Below are positions 34,479 to 43,757 of a stretch of 64,000 nt of DNA, piece by piece. The translations under genes were made by a program, and so were the position numbers. Numbering within the stretch: position 1 is the stretch's first letter; each line of letters begins with the position of its first letter. The notes below the pieces were generated by a model. The model did no database searches, was not told where the DNA came from, and worked only from the letters and a program-made list of their open reading frames with translations. Origin of the DNA: Clostridium aestuarii. Its GTDB lineage: Bacteria > Bacillota > Clostridia > Clostridiales > Clostridiaceae. The stretch spans positions 310,001 to 374,000 of the forward strand of contig NZ_JAPQER010000002.1 in NCBI RefSeq assembly GCF_026735135.1, given 5' to 3'.

Positions 34479-36911
34479 ATGCTCTTAGATAAAGAAATTT
34501 TTAAAAAGGACTTTAAGAGAAAACTTATAACTATGTTTTCAGAGGAGATTGGTGAAGCTTCTTCACTTCATAAATATCTTGCGCTAGGTGGAGTAGTTAA
34601 AGAATATATGTCTGAAAAATGGATGAAGACAAACAAACAATATACTGAGGGAAATAATAAACAGATTTATTATTTTTCACTTGAATTTTTAATTGGAAAG
34701 CTTCTAGAAAGTAATTTAATAAATATGGGGATAAGAGATATATGTGATGAAGCTTTAAAAGAAATGAACATTGATTTGATTGATCTGGAAAATATCGAGA
34801 AGGATGCAGGACTTGGCAATGGTGGACTTGGAAGACTAGCTGCATGTTTTTTAGATTCTATGGCATCACTTGGTATACCAGGACATGGATGCGGTATACG
34901 CTATAAATTCGGACTTTTTGAACAGCAGATTGTAGATGGTTATCAAATAGAAGTACCAGATAATTGGTTGAAACATCAAAATATATGGGAAACAAGGAAA
35001 GAAGATAAAGCTGTAATAGTTAAATTTGGAGGAAATTCATATATTTCTGAAGATAATGGTAAATTAAGTGTTGTTCACCAAGATTATGAGCCTATTTTAG
35101 CTGTTCCTTATGATATCCCTATAGTAGGATATAACAAAAATAATGTTAATACTCTAAGATTATGGAGTGCTGAAACAGTAGATAAAGATTTGAATTTAGA
35201 ATATTTTAATAGTGGAGAATACTTAAAGGCAGTTGAATATAAATATTCTGTTGAATCAATATCTCAGGTATTGTATCCAGACAATTCAAATAAAAATGGA
35301 AAAATATTGAGATTAAAGCAGCAATATTTTTTCGTAAGTGCAGGATTACAGAGTATTATAAAAAGATACAAAAAAATGAATGTGTCTCTTGAAAGGCTAC
35401 ATGAATATATTGCAGTACAAATAAATGATACGCATCCTGCTGTTGCAGTAGCTGAACTTATGAGAATATTGATTGATGAAGAGGGAATGAATTGGGATAT
35501 TGCATGGAATGTAACAACAAATACTATGGCTTATACTAATCATACAATATTAGCTGAAGCACTTGAAAAGTGGCCAGTTGATATGTTTAAAAAGTTACTT
35601 CCAAGAATTTATATGATAGTTGAGGAAATAGACAGGCGTTTTTGTAGTGAACTTATGAGTAAATATCATGGTGATTGGAATAGAATAAATCAAATGTCAA
35701 TAATTCATGATGGAAATATAAGAATGGCACATCTAGCTATAGTTGGAAGTCATTCTGTAAATGGAGTTGCTAAGCTGCACACAGAAATACTCAAGAATCA
35801 GGAACTTTCAAACTTTAATAACTTCTATCCTAAAAAAATAAATAATAAGACAAATGGAATAACTCATAGAAGATGGCTGATAAAATCAAATAAAAATCTT
35901 TCAGGACTTATAACAGAGACTATAGGTGAGAGTTGGATAGAAGAACCTATAAAACTTAAAGAACTTGAAAAATACTCAAAGGATACTGTTTTTCAGGAAA
36001 AAATTGCACAGGTAAAAGAAAATAACAAGATAAACTTTTCAAATTATATAAAACAAAATTATAACATTGATATAGATCCACATTCAATATTTGACGTGCA
36101 GGTCAAAAGACTTCATGCATATAAAAGGCAGATACTTAATGTTATGAATATAATGGATACTTATAATAGATTAAGAGAGAATCCTAATATGGATATTACG
36201 CCGAGAACATTCTTCTTTGGGGCAAAAGCTTTTCCTGGTTATCATTTTGCTAAACAAACAATAAAACTTATAAATAGTGTTGCAAGTAAGATAAATAATG
36301 ATTCAACTATAAATGGAAAATTGAAAGTGGTTTTTCTAGAAAATTATGGTGTTTCCATTGCAGAAAAGATAATTCCTTGTGCAAATGTAAGCGAGCAAAT
36401 ATCTACTGCATCTAAGGAGGCTTCAGGCACAGGTAATATGAAATTCATGATGAATGGAGCAATTACAGTAGCCACTCTTGATGGTGCTAATGTTGAGATA
36501 CTTGAATCAGTTGGAGAAGATAATATTGTTAAATTTGGACTTAATGCTGAAGAGGTAATTAACTATTATAAGCAGGGAGGATATATATCCACAGAGATTT
36601 TCAATAACGATCCAAGAGTAAATAGAATTCTTACCCAATTTACTGATGGATTCTTAAATGTGGCTAAGGATGAATTCAATGATATATATCATGATCTTAT
36701 TTATAATAATGATGAATATTTTGTTTTAAAGGATTTTGATTCATATGTAAATGCACAGAATAAAATAGAGCAACTTTATAGAAATCATTCTAGATGGCAG
36801 GAAATGTGTATTGTTAATATTGCGAATTCTGGAATTTTCTCTAGTGATAATACAATTAGACAATATGCTGATAACATATGGAATGTTCATGGAGTACCTG
36901 TAAAACTATAA
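34479..36911 (+). CDS. glgP: Glycogen phosphorylase (GT35)
   Basis: An 810-residue PLP enzyme releasing glucose-1-phosphate from glycogen. DAGLGNGGLGRLAACFLDS lines the active site, and EASGTGNMKFMMNGAITVAT contains the PLP-binding lysine. The start is ATG 34479 with TGGAGG upstream. A TTG at 34464 is in frame but overlaps the Shine-Dalgarno sequence. Synthesis and breakdown genes share one operon, as in several clostridia. Confidence 0.96.
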   Translation: MLLDKEIFKKDFKRKLITMFSEEIGEASSLHKYLALGGVVKEYMSEKWMKTNKQYTEGNNKQIYYFSLEFLIGKLLESNLINMGIRDICDEALKEMNIDLIDLENIEKDAGLGNGGLGRLAACFLDSMASLGIPGHGCGIRYKFGLFEQQIVDGYQIEVPDNWLKHQNIWETRKEDKAVIVKFGGNSYISEDNGKLSVVHQDYEPILAVPYDIPIVGYNKNNVNTLRLWSAETVDKDLNLEYFNSGEYLKAVEYKYSVESISQVLYPDNSNKNGKILRLKQQYFFVSAGLQSIIKRYKKMNVSLERLHEYIAVQINDTHPAVAVAELMRILIDEEGMNWDIAWNVTTNTMAYTNHTILAEALEKWPVDMFKKLLPRIYMIVEEIDRRFCSELMSKYHGDWNRINQMSIIHDGNIRMAHLAIVGSHSVNGVAKLHTEILKNQELSNFNNFYPKKINNKTNGITHRRWLIKSNKNLSGLITETIGESWIEEPIKLKELEKYSKDTVFQEKIAQVKENNKINFSNYIKQNYNIDIDPHSIFDVQVKRLHAYKRQILNVMNIMDTYNRLRENPNMDITPRTFFFGAKAFPGYHFAKQTIKLINSVASKINNDSTINGKLKVVFLENYGVSIAEKIIPCANVSEQISTASKEASGTGNMKFMMNGAITVATLDGANVEILESVGEDNIVKFGLNAEEVINYYKQGGYISTEIFNNDPRVNRILTQFTDGFLNVAKDEFNDIYHDLIYNNDEYFVLKDFDSYVNAQNKIEQLYRNHSRWQEMCIVNIANSGIFSSDNTIRQYADNIWNVHGVPVKL

Positions 36912-36941
36912 GGTGTTTCACTAAAAGAGAGGATTAATAAA

Positions 36942-38918
36942 ATGATGGACTTTGTATTCTTCGATTCACAGGATTTGTTTTATAAACAGCCCTTTGGGGC
37001 TGTTTATAATGATGGTTCAATAACAATAAAAATTCAAATAGATTCTGAAAAAAATATTGATGGTGTAAATTTAGTTGTCATAAATGATAAGAGTACTTTC
37101 AAACACAATATGTATTTAGAAAACACTATAAACAATAAGGATATATATATATCAAATTTTAATACACCCTATGAACCTACAATATTGTTCTATTATTTTG
37201 AAATAATTACGTTCAACAATGTACTGTATTATGGAAATAATAAATCTTCATTAGGTGGAATTGGCGAGATATATGAAAGTAATCCTGTGCCTTATCAAAT
37301 AACTGTATATGATAAAATATCAAAAACACCAAGTTGGTTTAAAAATGCTGTAATATATCAAATTTTTGTAGACAGATTTTTTAATGGAAATGAGAATGGC
37401 ATCATATCAAATCCAAAGAAAAATTCTTTCATATATGCAAACTGGAATGATAAACCAATGTATATTAAAAATCATCATACAGGAGAAATTATACGGTGGG
37501 ATTTTTATGGAGGAAATCTAAAGGGAATAATAAAAAAATTAGATTATTTAAAAGAGCTAGGCATAAATACATTATATTTAAACCCTGTTTTTGAAGCTGT
37601 AAGCAACCACAAATATGATACAGGTGACTATAAAAAAATTGATTCCATGTTAGGTGATTATATAATATTTAAAGAGTTAGTTGAAAAAGCGAGAAAGATA
37701 GGAATGTATATAATTTTAGACGGTGTATTTAGCCATACCGGTAGCGACAGCATATACTTCAATCAATATAATAGTTACGATAAAGTGGGGGCATATCAAT
37801 CTAAATATTCACCATATTATAATTGGTATAACTTTAAAAAACACCCTCATGAATATGACTGCTGGTGGGGAGTAAAATCACTTCCTTGTGTTAATGAGAT
37901 GGAATCTTCTTATTTAGACTATATAGTAAGAAACGATGACAGTGTTATAAATTACTGGATGGATTCAGGTATAAAAGGTTGGAGATTAGATGTAGCTGAT
38001 GAACTTCCAGACAAATTTATTGAGGAAATCAAAAAGACATGTTTAAACAAAGATAATGAATCTATACTATTAGGAGAAGTATGGGAAGATGCATCTAATA
38101 AAATAAGCTATGGAAAAAGAAGAAAATATTTATTAGGGAGTGAATTAGATTCAGTAACAAATTATCCATTTAGAGAAAATCTTCTTAAATTTTTTGATTA
38201 TAAAATATGTGCAGTATCATTGCATAAAGTATTTATGAGTTTATATGAGAACTATCCTATTCACAATTTCTATGCTAATACAAATGTTCTTGGAACCCAT
38301 GATGTAGAAAGACTCTTCTCAACATTAAAAATGATTGAAGATAAACATTTAACTCAGAATACATACGTTGACAAGAGATATGAAAATCATTTACAGGAAA
38401 ATAAAATAGAATCAATAACCATAAAATTATTGAAACTTATAACCCTTATTCAATTTACTTTTCCAGGAATACCTCTTATATATTATGGAGATGAAGTAGG
38501 CATAGAGGGGTTAAAGGATCCATACAATAGAGCAACATATCCATGGGGAAGTGAAAATAAAGAAATCCTAAATTGGTATAAAAAAATTATTAAATTCAGA
38601 AACAAAAATTCAGTATTTAGAACTGGTGCGTGGAAATCTATTTATTTTGGAGAAGATATTTATGGATATATACGTTCAATAAAAAATTCAAGAGATATTT
38701 ATAATGATGTACAGCAAAACTCACTAGCATTAGTGTTGATTAATAGGAGTATTACTGAAACCTGGAATATATCTGTTGATTTAAATGACTATGAATATAG
38801 CTTATTAACAGACATATTCAATGATATATCAGTAGAAATTAAAAATGAAAAATTGGATGTAGTTTTGAACCCACTAGAAGGAAAATTATTTATGTCTAAT
38901 AATTTAAAAAATAATTAA
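36942..38918 (+). CDS. GH13 alpha-glycosidase (neopullulanase/maltogenic-amylase-like)
   Basis: A 658-residue protein. An N-terminal CBM34-like domain (FFDSQDLFYKQPFGAVYNDG) precedes the GH13 barrel. Region I is VFSHTG, the catalytic Asp lies in GWRLDVADELP, the acid Glu in LLGEVWEDAS, and the third Asp in LGTHDVERLF. It probably hydrolyses linear or branched maltodextrins released from granulose by GlgP. It is the last gene of the glg operon and starts at ATG 36942 or the adjacent ATG 36945. Confidence 0.88.
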   Translation: MMDFVFFDSQDLFYKQPFGAVYNDGSITIKIQIDSEKNIDGVNLVVINDKSTFKHNMYLENTINNKDIYISNFNTPYEPTILFYYFEIITFNNVLYYGNNKSSLGGIGEIYESNPVPYQITVYDKISKTPSWFKNAVIYQIFVDRFFNGNENGIISNPKKNSFIYANWNDKPMYIKNHHTGEIIRWDFYGGNLKGIIKKLDYLKELGINTLYLNPVFEAVSNHKYDTGDYKKIDSMLGDYIIFKELVEKARKIGMYIILDGVFSHTGSDSIYFNQYNSYDKVGAYQSKYSPYYNWYNFKKHPHEYDCWWGVKSLPCVNEMESSYLDYIVRNDDSVINYWMDSGIKGWRLDVADELPDKFIEEIKKTCLNKDNESILLGEVWEDASNKISYGKRRKYLLGSELDSVTNYPFRENLLKFFDYKICAVSLHKVFMSLYENYPIHNFYANTNVLGTHDVERLFSTLKMIEDKHLTQNTYVDKRYENHLQENKIESITIKLLKLITLIQFTFPGIPLIYYGDEVGIEGLKDPYNRATYPWGSENKEILNWYKKIIKFRNKNSVFRTGAWKSIYFGEDIYGYIRSIKNSRDIYNDVQQNSLALVLINRSITETWNISVDLNDYEYSLLTDIFNDISVEIKNEKLDVVLNPLEGKLFMSNNLKNN

Positions 38919-38948
38919 AAATTCAGGAATTTCAGAACACACTTTTCA

Positions 38949-38978
38949 TTGACACTTTATACTAAAGAGGCATATAAT
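38949..38978 (+). promoter_or_regulatory. Sigma-A promoter of the ECF/radical SAM operon
   Basis: Consensus TTGACA (38949-38954), an 18-base spacer and TATAAT (38973-38978). This places transcription start near 38985, so the glg operon and this operon are separate units. Confidence 0.8.
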
Positions 38979-38984
38979 TTATTT

Positions 38985-39160
38985 GGTAGTTATTAGTAAA
39001 AAATAAAAAGTTCAAATTTTTTGAGGGAATCCTTAGATAATTTGTTCATTACAAAGTATGACCTTACAAAAAAGAATTATCTGATTTGTGAAGGGAGTGG
39101 TGCATATAAGAGCGGATAAACTATGTTAACTTTCCTTTTGCTATGGAAAGTTTTTTGTAG
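38985..39160 (+). promoter_or_regulatory. Unassigned attenuator leader (candidate riboswitch) before the ECF S-component gene
   Basis: The predicted transcript has a 230-base leader. AGATAATT (39034-39041) pairs with AATTATCT (39074-39081), enclosing a 32-base loop. GGGAATCCTT lies before it and GAAGGGAGTGGTGC after it. A strong terminator, AACTTTCC (39128-39135) with GGAAAGTT (39145-39152) and six T, follows, still 60 bases before the AGGAGGG of the gene. A 10-codon frame from GTG 39097 (after GAAGGGAG) ends exactly where the terminator begins, so leader-peptide attenuation is also possible. It matches no riboswitch class I can recall. Confidence 0.55.
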
Positions 39161-39216
39161 TTGAAAATTTTAGTTTTACAATTAATTGTTGGCATATATT
39201 ATAGGAGGGTATTTAA

Positions 39217-39768
39217 ATGAGAAACAATAATAACGTAAAAAAATTAGTGCAATCATCAATACTTTTAGCTTTTGCAGTAATACTTCAACTTATTGGTAGA
39301 AATTTTGTTCAAATTAATCCATTGCTCATAGGTCCTCTGATTTCCACCATCATTTTGCTTACAACTTATATTTGCGGATTAAATTATGGAATATTAATAA
39401 GTATACTTATACCAATGTCTGCAATTCCTTTAGGAGCTTTAGCATCACCATTAATACCATTTGCTCCATTTATAGTTATCGGAAATATAGTTTTCGCAGC
39501 AGGTTTTGCAATTGTTATGAAAAAAGGAAGAAGTGGTTTATACCTAGGAGTATTGCTAGGTACTTTTGTGAAAGTTTTATTCTTAAGCTTTTCTGCTACG
39601 AAGTTAATATACATGTTTAAATTAGGTTTGTCACCACAAAGTGCAAAAATGATTGGAATGGCATTTACAACACCACAAATTATAATATCACTACTTGGGG
39701 GAGCTGTAGCTATTATTGTAATAGAATTATTAAAAAGAAGAAAAATTACTAATATAAATATAATCTAA
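39217..39768 (+). CDS. ECF transporter S component (substrate unknown)
   Basis: A 183-residue membrane protein with about six helices, of the ECF S-component type: LVQSSILLAFAVILQLIG, INPLLIGPLISTIILLTTYICG, ALASPLIPFAPFIVIGNIVFA. S components bind one vitamin or precursor and dock to a shared ECF module. The specificity motif is not one I recognise. It is co-transcribed with a radical SAM enzyme 34 bases downstream, so its substrate is probably a precursor or product of that enzyme. Confidence 0.8.
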   Translation: MRNNNNVKKLVQSSILLAFAVILQLIGRNFVQINPLLIGPLISTIILLTTYICGLNYGILISILIPMSAIPLGALASPLIPFAPFIVIGNIVFAAGFAIVMKKGRSGLYLGVLLGTFVKVLFLSFSATKLIYMFKLGLSPQSAKMIGMAFTTPQIIISLLGGAVAIIVIELLKRRKITNINII

Positions 39769-39802
39769 ATTTATCTAAATAAATGAAAAGGGGTAAGTAT
39801 AC

Positions 39803-40792
39803 ATGAAAATACAAACAAAAGCAGAGGTACTAGAAATATTAAAAATGCCATATGAAGAATTTAATAATACTATAAAACAGAAAGCTAAAGAAGTACATGT
39901 AAATAATAACGAAAATAGTGTTAATGTTACAGCTTTATTTGGATATGATAATATATGTAAAAACCAATGCAAATATTGTGGCATGAGAGCTGGTAATTCC
40001 GGATTGAAAAGATACAGAATTGGTATTGATGATGCAAAAAAGACAGAAGAAGCTGTAAAAAAATTAGGTATTAAAAGGGTGTTTTTAATATCAGGAGAAG
40101 ATCCTAAATATGATTTTAAAGATATAGTTTCAATGGTGGAGTACGGAAAAAAAATAGGGCTATTTGTGAGTTTGGCAGCAGGTGAATTTAGTATTGATCA
40201 ATATAGAGCATTAGAAAATGTTGGTTTAGATGAGTATGTGTTAAAATTCGAAACTTCAAATAGAGATATGTTTACAAAAATAAAACCTTCTACGAACTTT
40301 GAAAAAAGAATGAAATGTATAGAGTATATAAAAAACAGTAAGATAGAATTGGCTTCCGGAAATATTATTGGATTACCACACCAAACACTAGAACAGGTTG
40401 CTGATGATATAATATTAATGAAGGAACTTAATATAAGTTGGGCACCAGTTATTCCATATATGCCAGTTCCAAATACTCCTCTTGCAAAGGAAGGTGGCAG
40501 AGGAAGTTTACAAACCACAATAAAAGAGATCTCAATATTGAGAATTATGATGCCTAAAGTTAATATTACTGCGCAACAGCCAGGTGAAGATGCAAAAAAT
40601 GGATTAGCGGATATTCAAGGAAATTTGAATGCTTTAAGTGCAGGTGCTAATATGCTTTTTGTTGATATGTTACCTAAAAATCTTGTAAAAGATTTTAATG
40701 TGATAGATAATAGAATGATTGAAGGAATAGATAACGTAAATAAATTAGTTGAAATGTCTGGAATGAATTGGTTGAGGAATTTGAACTTTTGA
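39803..40792 (+). CDS. Radical SAM protein, biotin synthase/HydE-like
   Basis: A 329-residue protein. The [4Fe-4S] motif CKNQCKYCG (C-x3-C-x2-C) sits after the NVTALFGYDNI strand. It also shows ISGEDPKY (SAM GGE-like region), IGLPHQTLEQVADDI and YMPVPNTPL, as in HydE and BioB. The C-terminal BATS-like region has ITAQQPGEDAKNGL and SAGANMLF. Context with an S component and a regulated leader suggests a cofactor pathway rather than hydrogenase assembly; hydF and hydG are not nearby. The exact reaction is unknown. Confidence 0.8.
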   Translation: MKIQTKAEVLEILKMPYEEFNNTIKQKAKEVHVNNNENSVNVTALFGYDNICKNQCKYCGMRAGNSGLKRYRIGIDDAKKTEEAVKKLGIKRVFLISGEDPKYDFKDIVSMVEYGKKIGLFVSLAAGEFSIDQYRALENVGLDEYVLKFETSNRDMFTKIKPSTNFEKRMKCIEYIKNSKIELASGNIIGLPHQTLEQVADDIILMKELNISWAPVIPYMPVPNTPLAKEGGRGSLQTTIKEISILRIMMPKVNITAQQPGEDAKNGLADIQGNLNALSAGANMLFVDMLPKNLVKDFNVIDNRMIEGIDNVNKLVEMSGMNWLRNLNF

Positions 40793-40803
40793 AGAGCCAT
40801 GTC

Positions 40804-40863
40804 ATGGAAATCTCCACAGTCTGCTTCGGTGTGGAGGAGAGTCGCCAATTGGGCGACTTCCAT
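40804..40863. other. GC-rich three-way-junction element between convergent genes
   Basis: ATGGAA (40804-40809) pairs with TTCCAT (40858-40863). This encloses CTCCACA/TGTGGAG (40812-40818 with 40830-40836) and GTCGCC/GGCGAC (40841-40846 with 40852-40857). The stems are perfect. G+C is about 55% here against roughly 30% around it. There is no T-run on either side, so it is not an ordinary terminator. Confidence 0.5.
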
Positions 40864-40871
40864 TTACTCGA

Positions 40872-41603
40872 TTACCCAAGTATTCCTACAGTTTGGAAAA
40901 AAGGAGCAAACTTTTCACCATTCCATTCTAATGATGTTTCAACATATCCTAAGCCATCAGCATTATACCTACCAGCTATTCTTTGGGATGCATATAATCC
41001 ATAGGTTCCATTTCTCTGAAAATCTATAGGATATAATCCTCCTAGAGGATTCACCCATCCTTCAATAGCTTTTTTTAGTTTACCATTAACATCATATATT
41101 TCTGATAAATATTCTTCTCCTTTGTATTTAATATCTATGATATATTTTTTACCTTTGGGTCCATTTTTAACTTCAACTTCATAGTAATCTTTATATATGA
41201 CATTATACTTATATTCTTGGTTAAATTTCTCATGGTCAAAAATCTTTTTGGGAGTATTGTTTATAAATGAATATATATAATGGAAAGCATATCCTCCGCT
41301 TCCACCTGAATCAATACTAATTAGAATATCATTTGCATTATCAAATGTAAAATTTCCTAAAAAAATTGTTGGATTATATCCAGCATTTTCTTTTAAGGGA
41401 ATTCTAGTAAAAGTATTTGTTTTTCCATCCTGAATTATTAAGGTTATATTATTAATAAAAGGACTTTCTCCAAATATTCTTTCTCCAACTAAATACACAT
41501 TATCTACAATAATATCGCCATTTACATCTCCTTGCTTGAAATCTAGTATATATATGTTCTTGTTCTGCATTTGTCTCCAAAAATAAGGTGGATAATAATA
41601 CAT
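40872..41603 (-). CDS. VCBS/FG-GAP-like repeat protein
   Basis: A 243-residue protein. The N-terminal segment QGDVNGDIIVDNVYLVGE has the D-x-N-x-D calcium-loop pattern of VCBS/FG-GAP repeats. SIDSGGSGGYAFHYIYSF and YLSEIYDVNGKL look like further blades. The C-terminus (GLYPIDFQRNGTYGLYASQRI) resembles uncharacterised Firmicutes spore-associated proteins. There is no signal peptide. I chose ATG 41603, with AGAAGGAGAT 8 bases upstream, over TTG 41609. Confidence 0.6.
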   Translation of the reverse strand: MYYYPPYFWRQMQNKNIYILDFKQGDVNGDIIVDNVYLVGERIFGESPFINNITLIIQDGKTNTFTRIPLKENAGYNPTIFLGNFTFDNANDILISIDSGGSGGYAFHYIYSFINNTPKKIFDHEKFNQEYKYNVIYKDYYEVEVKNGPKGKKYIIDIKYKGEEYLSEIYDVNGKLKKAIEGWVNPLGGLYPIDFQRNGTYGLYASQRIAGRYNADGLGYVETSLEWNGEKFAPFFQTVGILG

Positions 41604-41836
41604 TTTCAAATCTCCTTCTAAAAATTTATGTATTAGTATATTATGAATTATTTGGAGCTAAAGTTACAACATGATTTATATTTTGTTATAATAAGAGTAA
41701 AAGAGGATTTATTAACTGAAGTATTAACTAACTGGATATCTAAAAGGTTTAGTTGAATATTAAGATTTAAATACTTGTCTAGGAATTCATTAAATTTGCT
41801 ACTAAAAATGAAAAACTATATTAACGGAGATTGTAT

Positions 41837-43237
41837 ATGAAGAATAAAACAAAAAGAATAATAAACTTCACTTCAATAACAGAGTATAAAATTCTTGAAG
41901 AATACTTTGAGAATATGGTTGCAAAAGGGTGGATGCTCAAAGAATTTAAAAAAGGAATGATGATATTCGAAGAAACAGAACCAAGAGAACTGAGTTTCAC
42001 TGTTTCACTCTTTTATAATGATACTCCTTTTGATTACCCAGATTATGAAAAAGAACATGAATATAGAGAATTATGTAAAGAACGTGGATGGACATTTTGT
42101 GCATCTAATCAGGTATATCAGGTTTTTTACAAAGAAAAAAATGATGAAGCTATACCTATTTACACTGATAGTTATGAAGAATTTAATATAATCAAAAAGA
42201 CCTATATGAAAACAGAATTTATCAGCCTTTTAGCATTCCTTCCATTACTAATTTTAGGTTTTTCTCATACATTTAATTTTGATTATAGGGATATATTGAC
42301 TAATGCTGGGTTATTTAATATTATATCTCCATACTTTCTTGTAATCATCATTATAAGCATAAATGCATACCCTGTTTTTTGGATAATTAAAAATAAAATT
42401 AACATCTCTAAAGGTGAAAAATTGTGTTTTCCAACAAATAAGGGAAGAGTCAGAAGAAATATATTAACGTGGAGTTTAATTGGAATATATTTTATAATGA
42501 TTGTTACTATGGTGTTTACCACTACATTTCACATTACCATACTATTACTAGTGGCTATACCTATTGTGATTTCAGTTTGTATAGCAAATTATTGTGTAAA
42601 AAGATTTAGAACAAAAAAGCATTCAAGGAGATATAACATCATATTTTTTATAGCAGGCGTTATGTTATCGTTGGCTTTGATGATGGTAGTATTAATAGGT
42701 GGTATGAATATGATAGCAAGTTTAGATATTATGAATAGAGAAAACAAAATACCACCCCCTGAGAATGTAAAAGTTTTGGAAGTTTCAGATTTTACTGAAA
42801 TAGATTCAATAGAGAGAAGCACAATATACAAAAAATCAAGTGTTTTTGTTCCTATAAGTATTTCATATTATGAAATAGCTGAGAAAATTTCCAAAAAAGA
42901 TAGGATAATCTTAGTAGATACGGAATATATCCAATGTATAAACAAAGATGTTGCAGACTTTGTTTTTGAAGGATATATGAAGAAAGAATTTGAAAGAAAA
43001 GAAAAACGAGCAAGAGATTATAGAGAATGGGACGATGAGCAGAGAGCAAAAGAAATTGAAAATGATATCAAAGAAGTAGACATCAATAATTGGGAAGTAG
43101 ACAGGGGATATTATCTATATAGTAATAAGAGTAAAATTATTATTCAAAAGGATAATATCATATATATTTTAGATGGAGATATGTTCTTCTCTGAAAAACA
43201 AATAATAAATATCTGTAAAAATAAATTAAAACTATAG
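41837..43237 (+). CDS. DUF2812 domain membrane protein
   Basis: A 466-residue protein. The N-terminal DUF2812 signature LEEYFENMVAKGWMLKEF and ELCKERGWTFCASNQVYQVFYK is clear. Four membrane segments in the middle and a charged C-terminal soluble domain rich in E/K follow. DUF2812 proteins are usually encoded with a PadR regulator; none is present next to this one. The start at ATG 41837 has CGGAGA upstream. Confidence 0.85.
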   Translation: MKNKTKRIINFTSITEYKILEEYFENMVAKGWMLKEFKKGMMIFEETEPRELSFTVSLFYNDTPFDYPDYEKEHEYRELCKERGWTFCASNQVYQVFYKEKNDEAIPIYTDSYEEFNIIKKTYMKTEFISLLAFLPLLILGFSHTFNFDYRDILTNAGLFNIISPYFLVIIIISINAYPVFWIIKNKINISKGEKLCFPTNKGRVRRNILTWSLIGIYFIMIVTMVFTTTFHITILLLVAIPIVISVCIANYCVKRFRTKKHSRRYNIIFFIAGVMLSLALMMVVLIGGMNMIASLDIMNRENKIPPPENVKVLEVSDFTEIDSIERSTIYKKSSVFVPISISYYEIAEKISKKDRIILVDTEYIQCINKDVADFVFEGYMKKEFERKEKRARDYREWDDEQRAKEIENDIKEVDINNWEVDRGYYLYSNKSKIIIQKDNIIYILDGDMFFSEKQIINICKNKLKL

Positions 43238-43303
43238 AAATATAAAAACTAAAAATCTTTTGAAATAAAACTATATTGTTAACTATAACCTAAATATTGG
43301 ACA

Positions 43304-43597
43304 CTAAAAAAAGAGAGGCATTTTTGCCTCTCTTAATAATATACGTATTTACTTTTTGAATAATAAATTTATAAATCCAAAATACCGCTACTCTAATTTT
43401 GACACCTATCTCTCGATAGGTGGGTGTTCTCATAAATGATTTACTGTTCTTGCCACTCATAGTTGGTCTTATAGAACTAATGCATATTTAGATCTTGAAC
43501 TCCCGTATAAATGATGTAGGTTGAAAATAAGAGCTTTACAAATATTCCAGATCATTAACTTATTTATATTTCAAATTTGTAAGAACAACTTTGCCTT
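43304..43597 (-). ncRNA. Candidate structured RNA gene, copy 1
   Basis: On the minus strand, a promoter TTGAAT (43627-43632), a 17-base spacer and TATAAT (43604-43609) precede a region without open frames. The RNA contains CACCTATC-GAGA-GATAGGTG (43403-43422), a GNRA-capped 8-bp hairpin. It ends in the terminator AGAGAGGCA/TGCCTCTCT (about 43313-43334) followed by seven T. A second copy at 58655-58948 is about 87% identical by eye, and its changes keep the stems. It matches no RNA family that I recognise. Confidence 0.65.
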
Positions 43598-43603
43598 AAG
43601 ATT

Positions 43604-43632
43604 ATTATATAAAGAATCTCTATAAAATTCAA
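43604..43632 (-). promoter_or_regulatory. Promoter of ncRNA copy 1
   Basis: Minus strand TTGAAT, N17, TATAAT. The same arrangement and spacing is conserved in copy 2. Confidence 0.65.
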
Positions 43633-43698
43633 TAACTTTTTAAAGGTAATATAAGGAATTTTACAAGTAAGTGTTTCCAATACAAAAAATATTTAAAA

Positions 43699-43724
43699 GT
43701 CAGGAAGTAGTATTACTCCCTGAC
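43699..43724 (-). terminator. Terminator of the small minus-strand peptide gene
   Basis: GTCAGG-A-AGTA pairs with TACT-C-CCTGAC (43699-43724). On the minus strand it is followed by TTTTAAATATTTTTT. Confidence 0.5.
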
Positions 43725-43757
43725 AACAAGATTAGTGAATGTATGGAGACTTTGAAA

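Noticed and set aside
36985..37010. Inverted repeat ACAGCCC/GGGCTGT inside the GH13 gene
   Set aside because: It encodes normal residues of the N-terminal domain, with no T-run; probably chance.
39091..39130. T-box-like sequence (AAGGGAGTGGTGC) before the ECF S component
   Set aside because: The T-box consensus AGGGTGGNACCGCG is not matched, the leader is too short for Stem I with a specifier loop, and the terminator does not contain the complementary block.
39110..39130. Similarity of GCGGATAA to preQ1-II riboswitches
   Set aside because: The pseudoknot partner and the rest of the preQ1-II consensus are absent, and a separate terminator follows.
39803..40792. Calling the radical SAM gene bioB or hydE outright
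   Set aside because: Motifs are shared with both families, but the neighbourhood and the divergent substrate region do not support either specific function.
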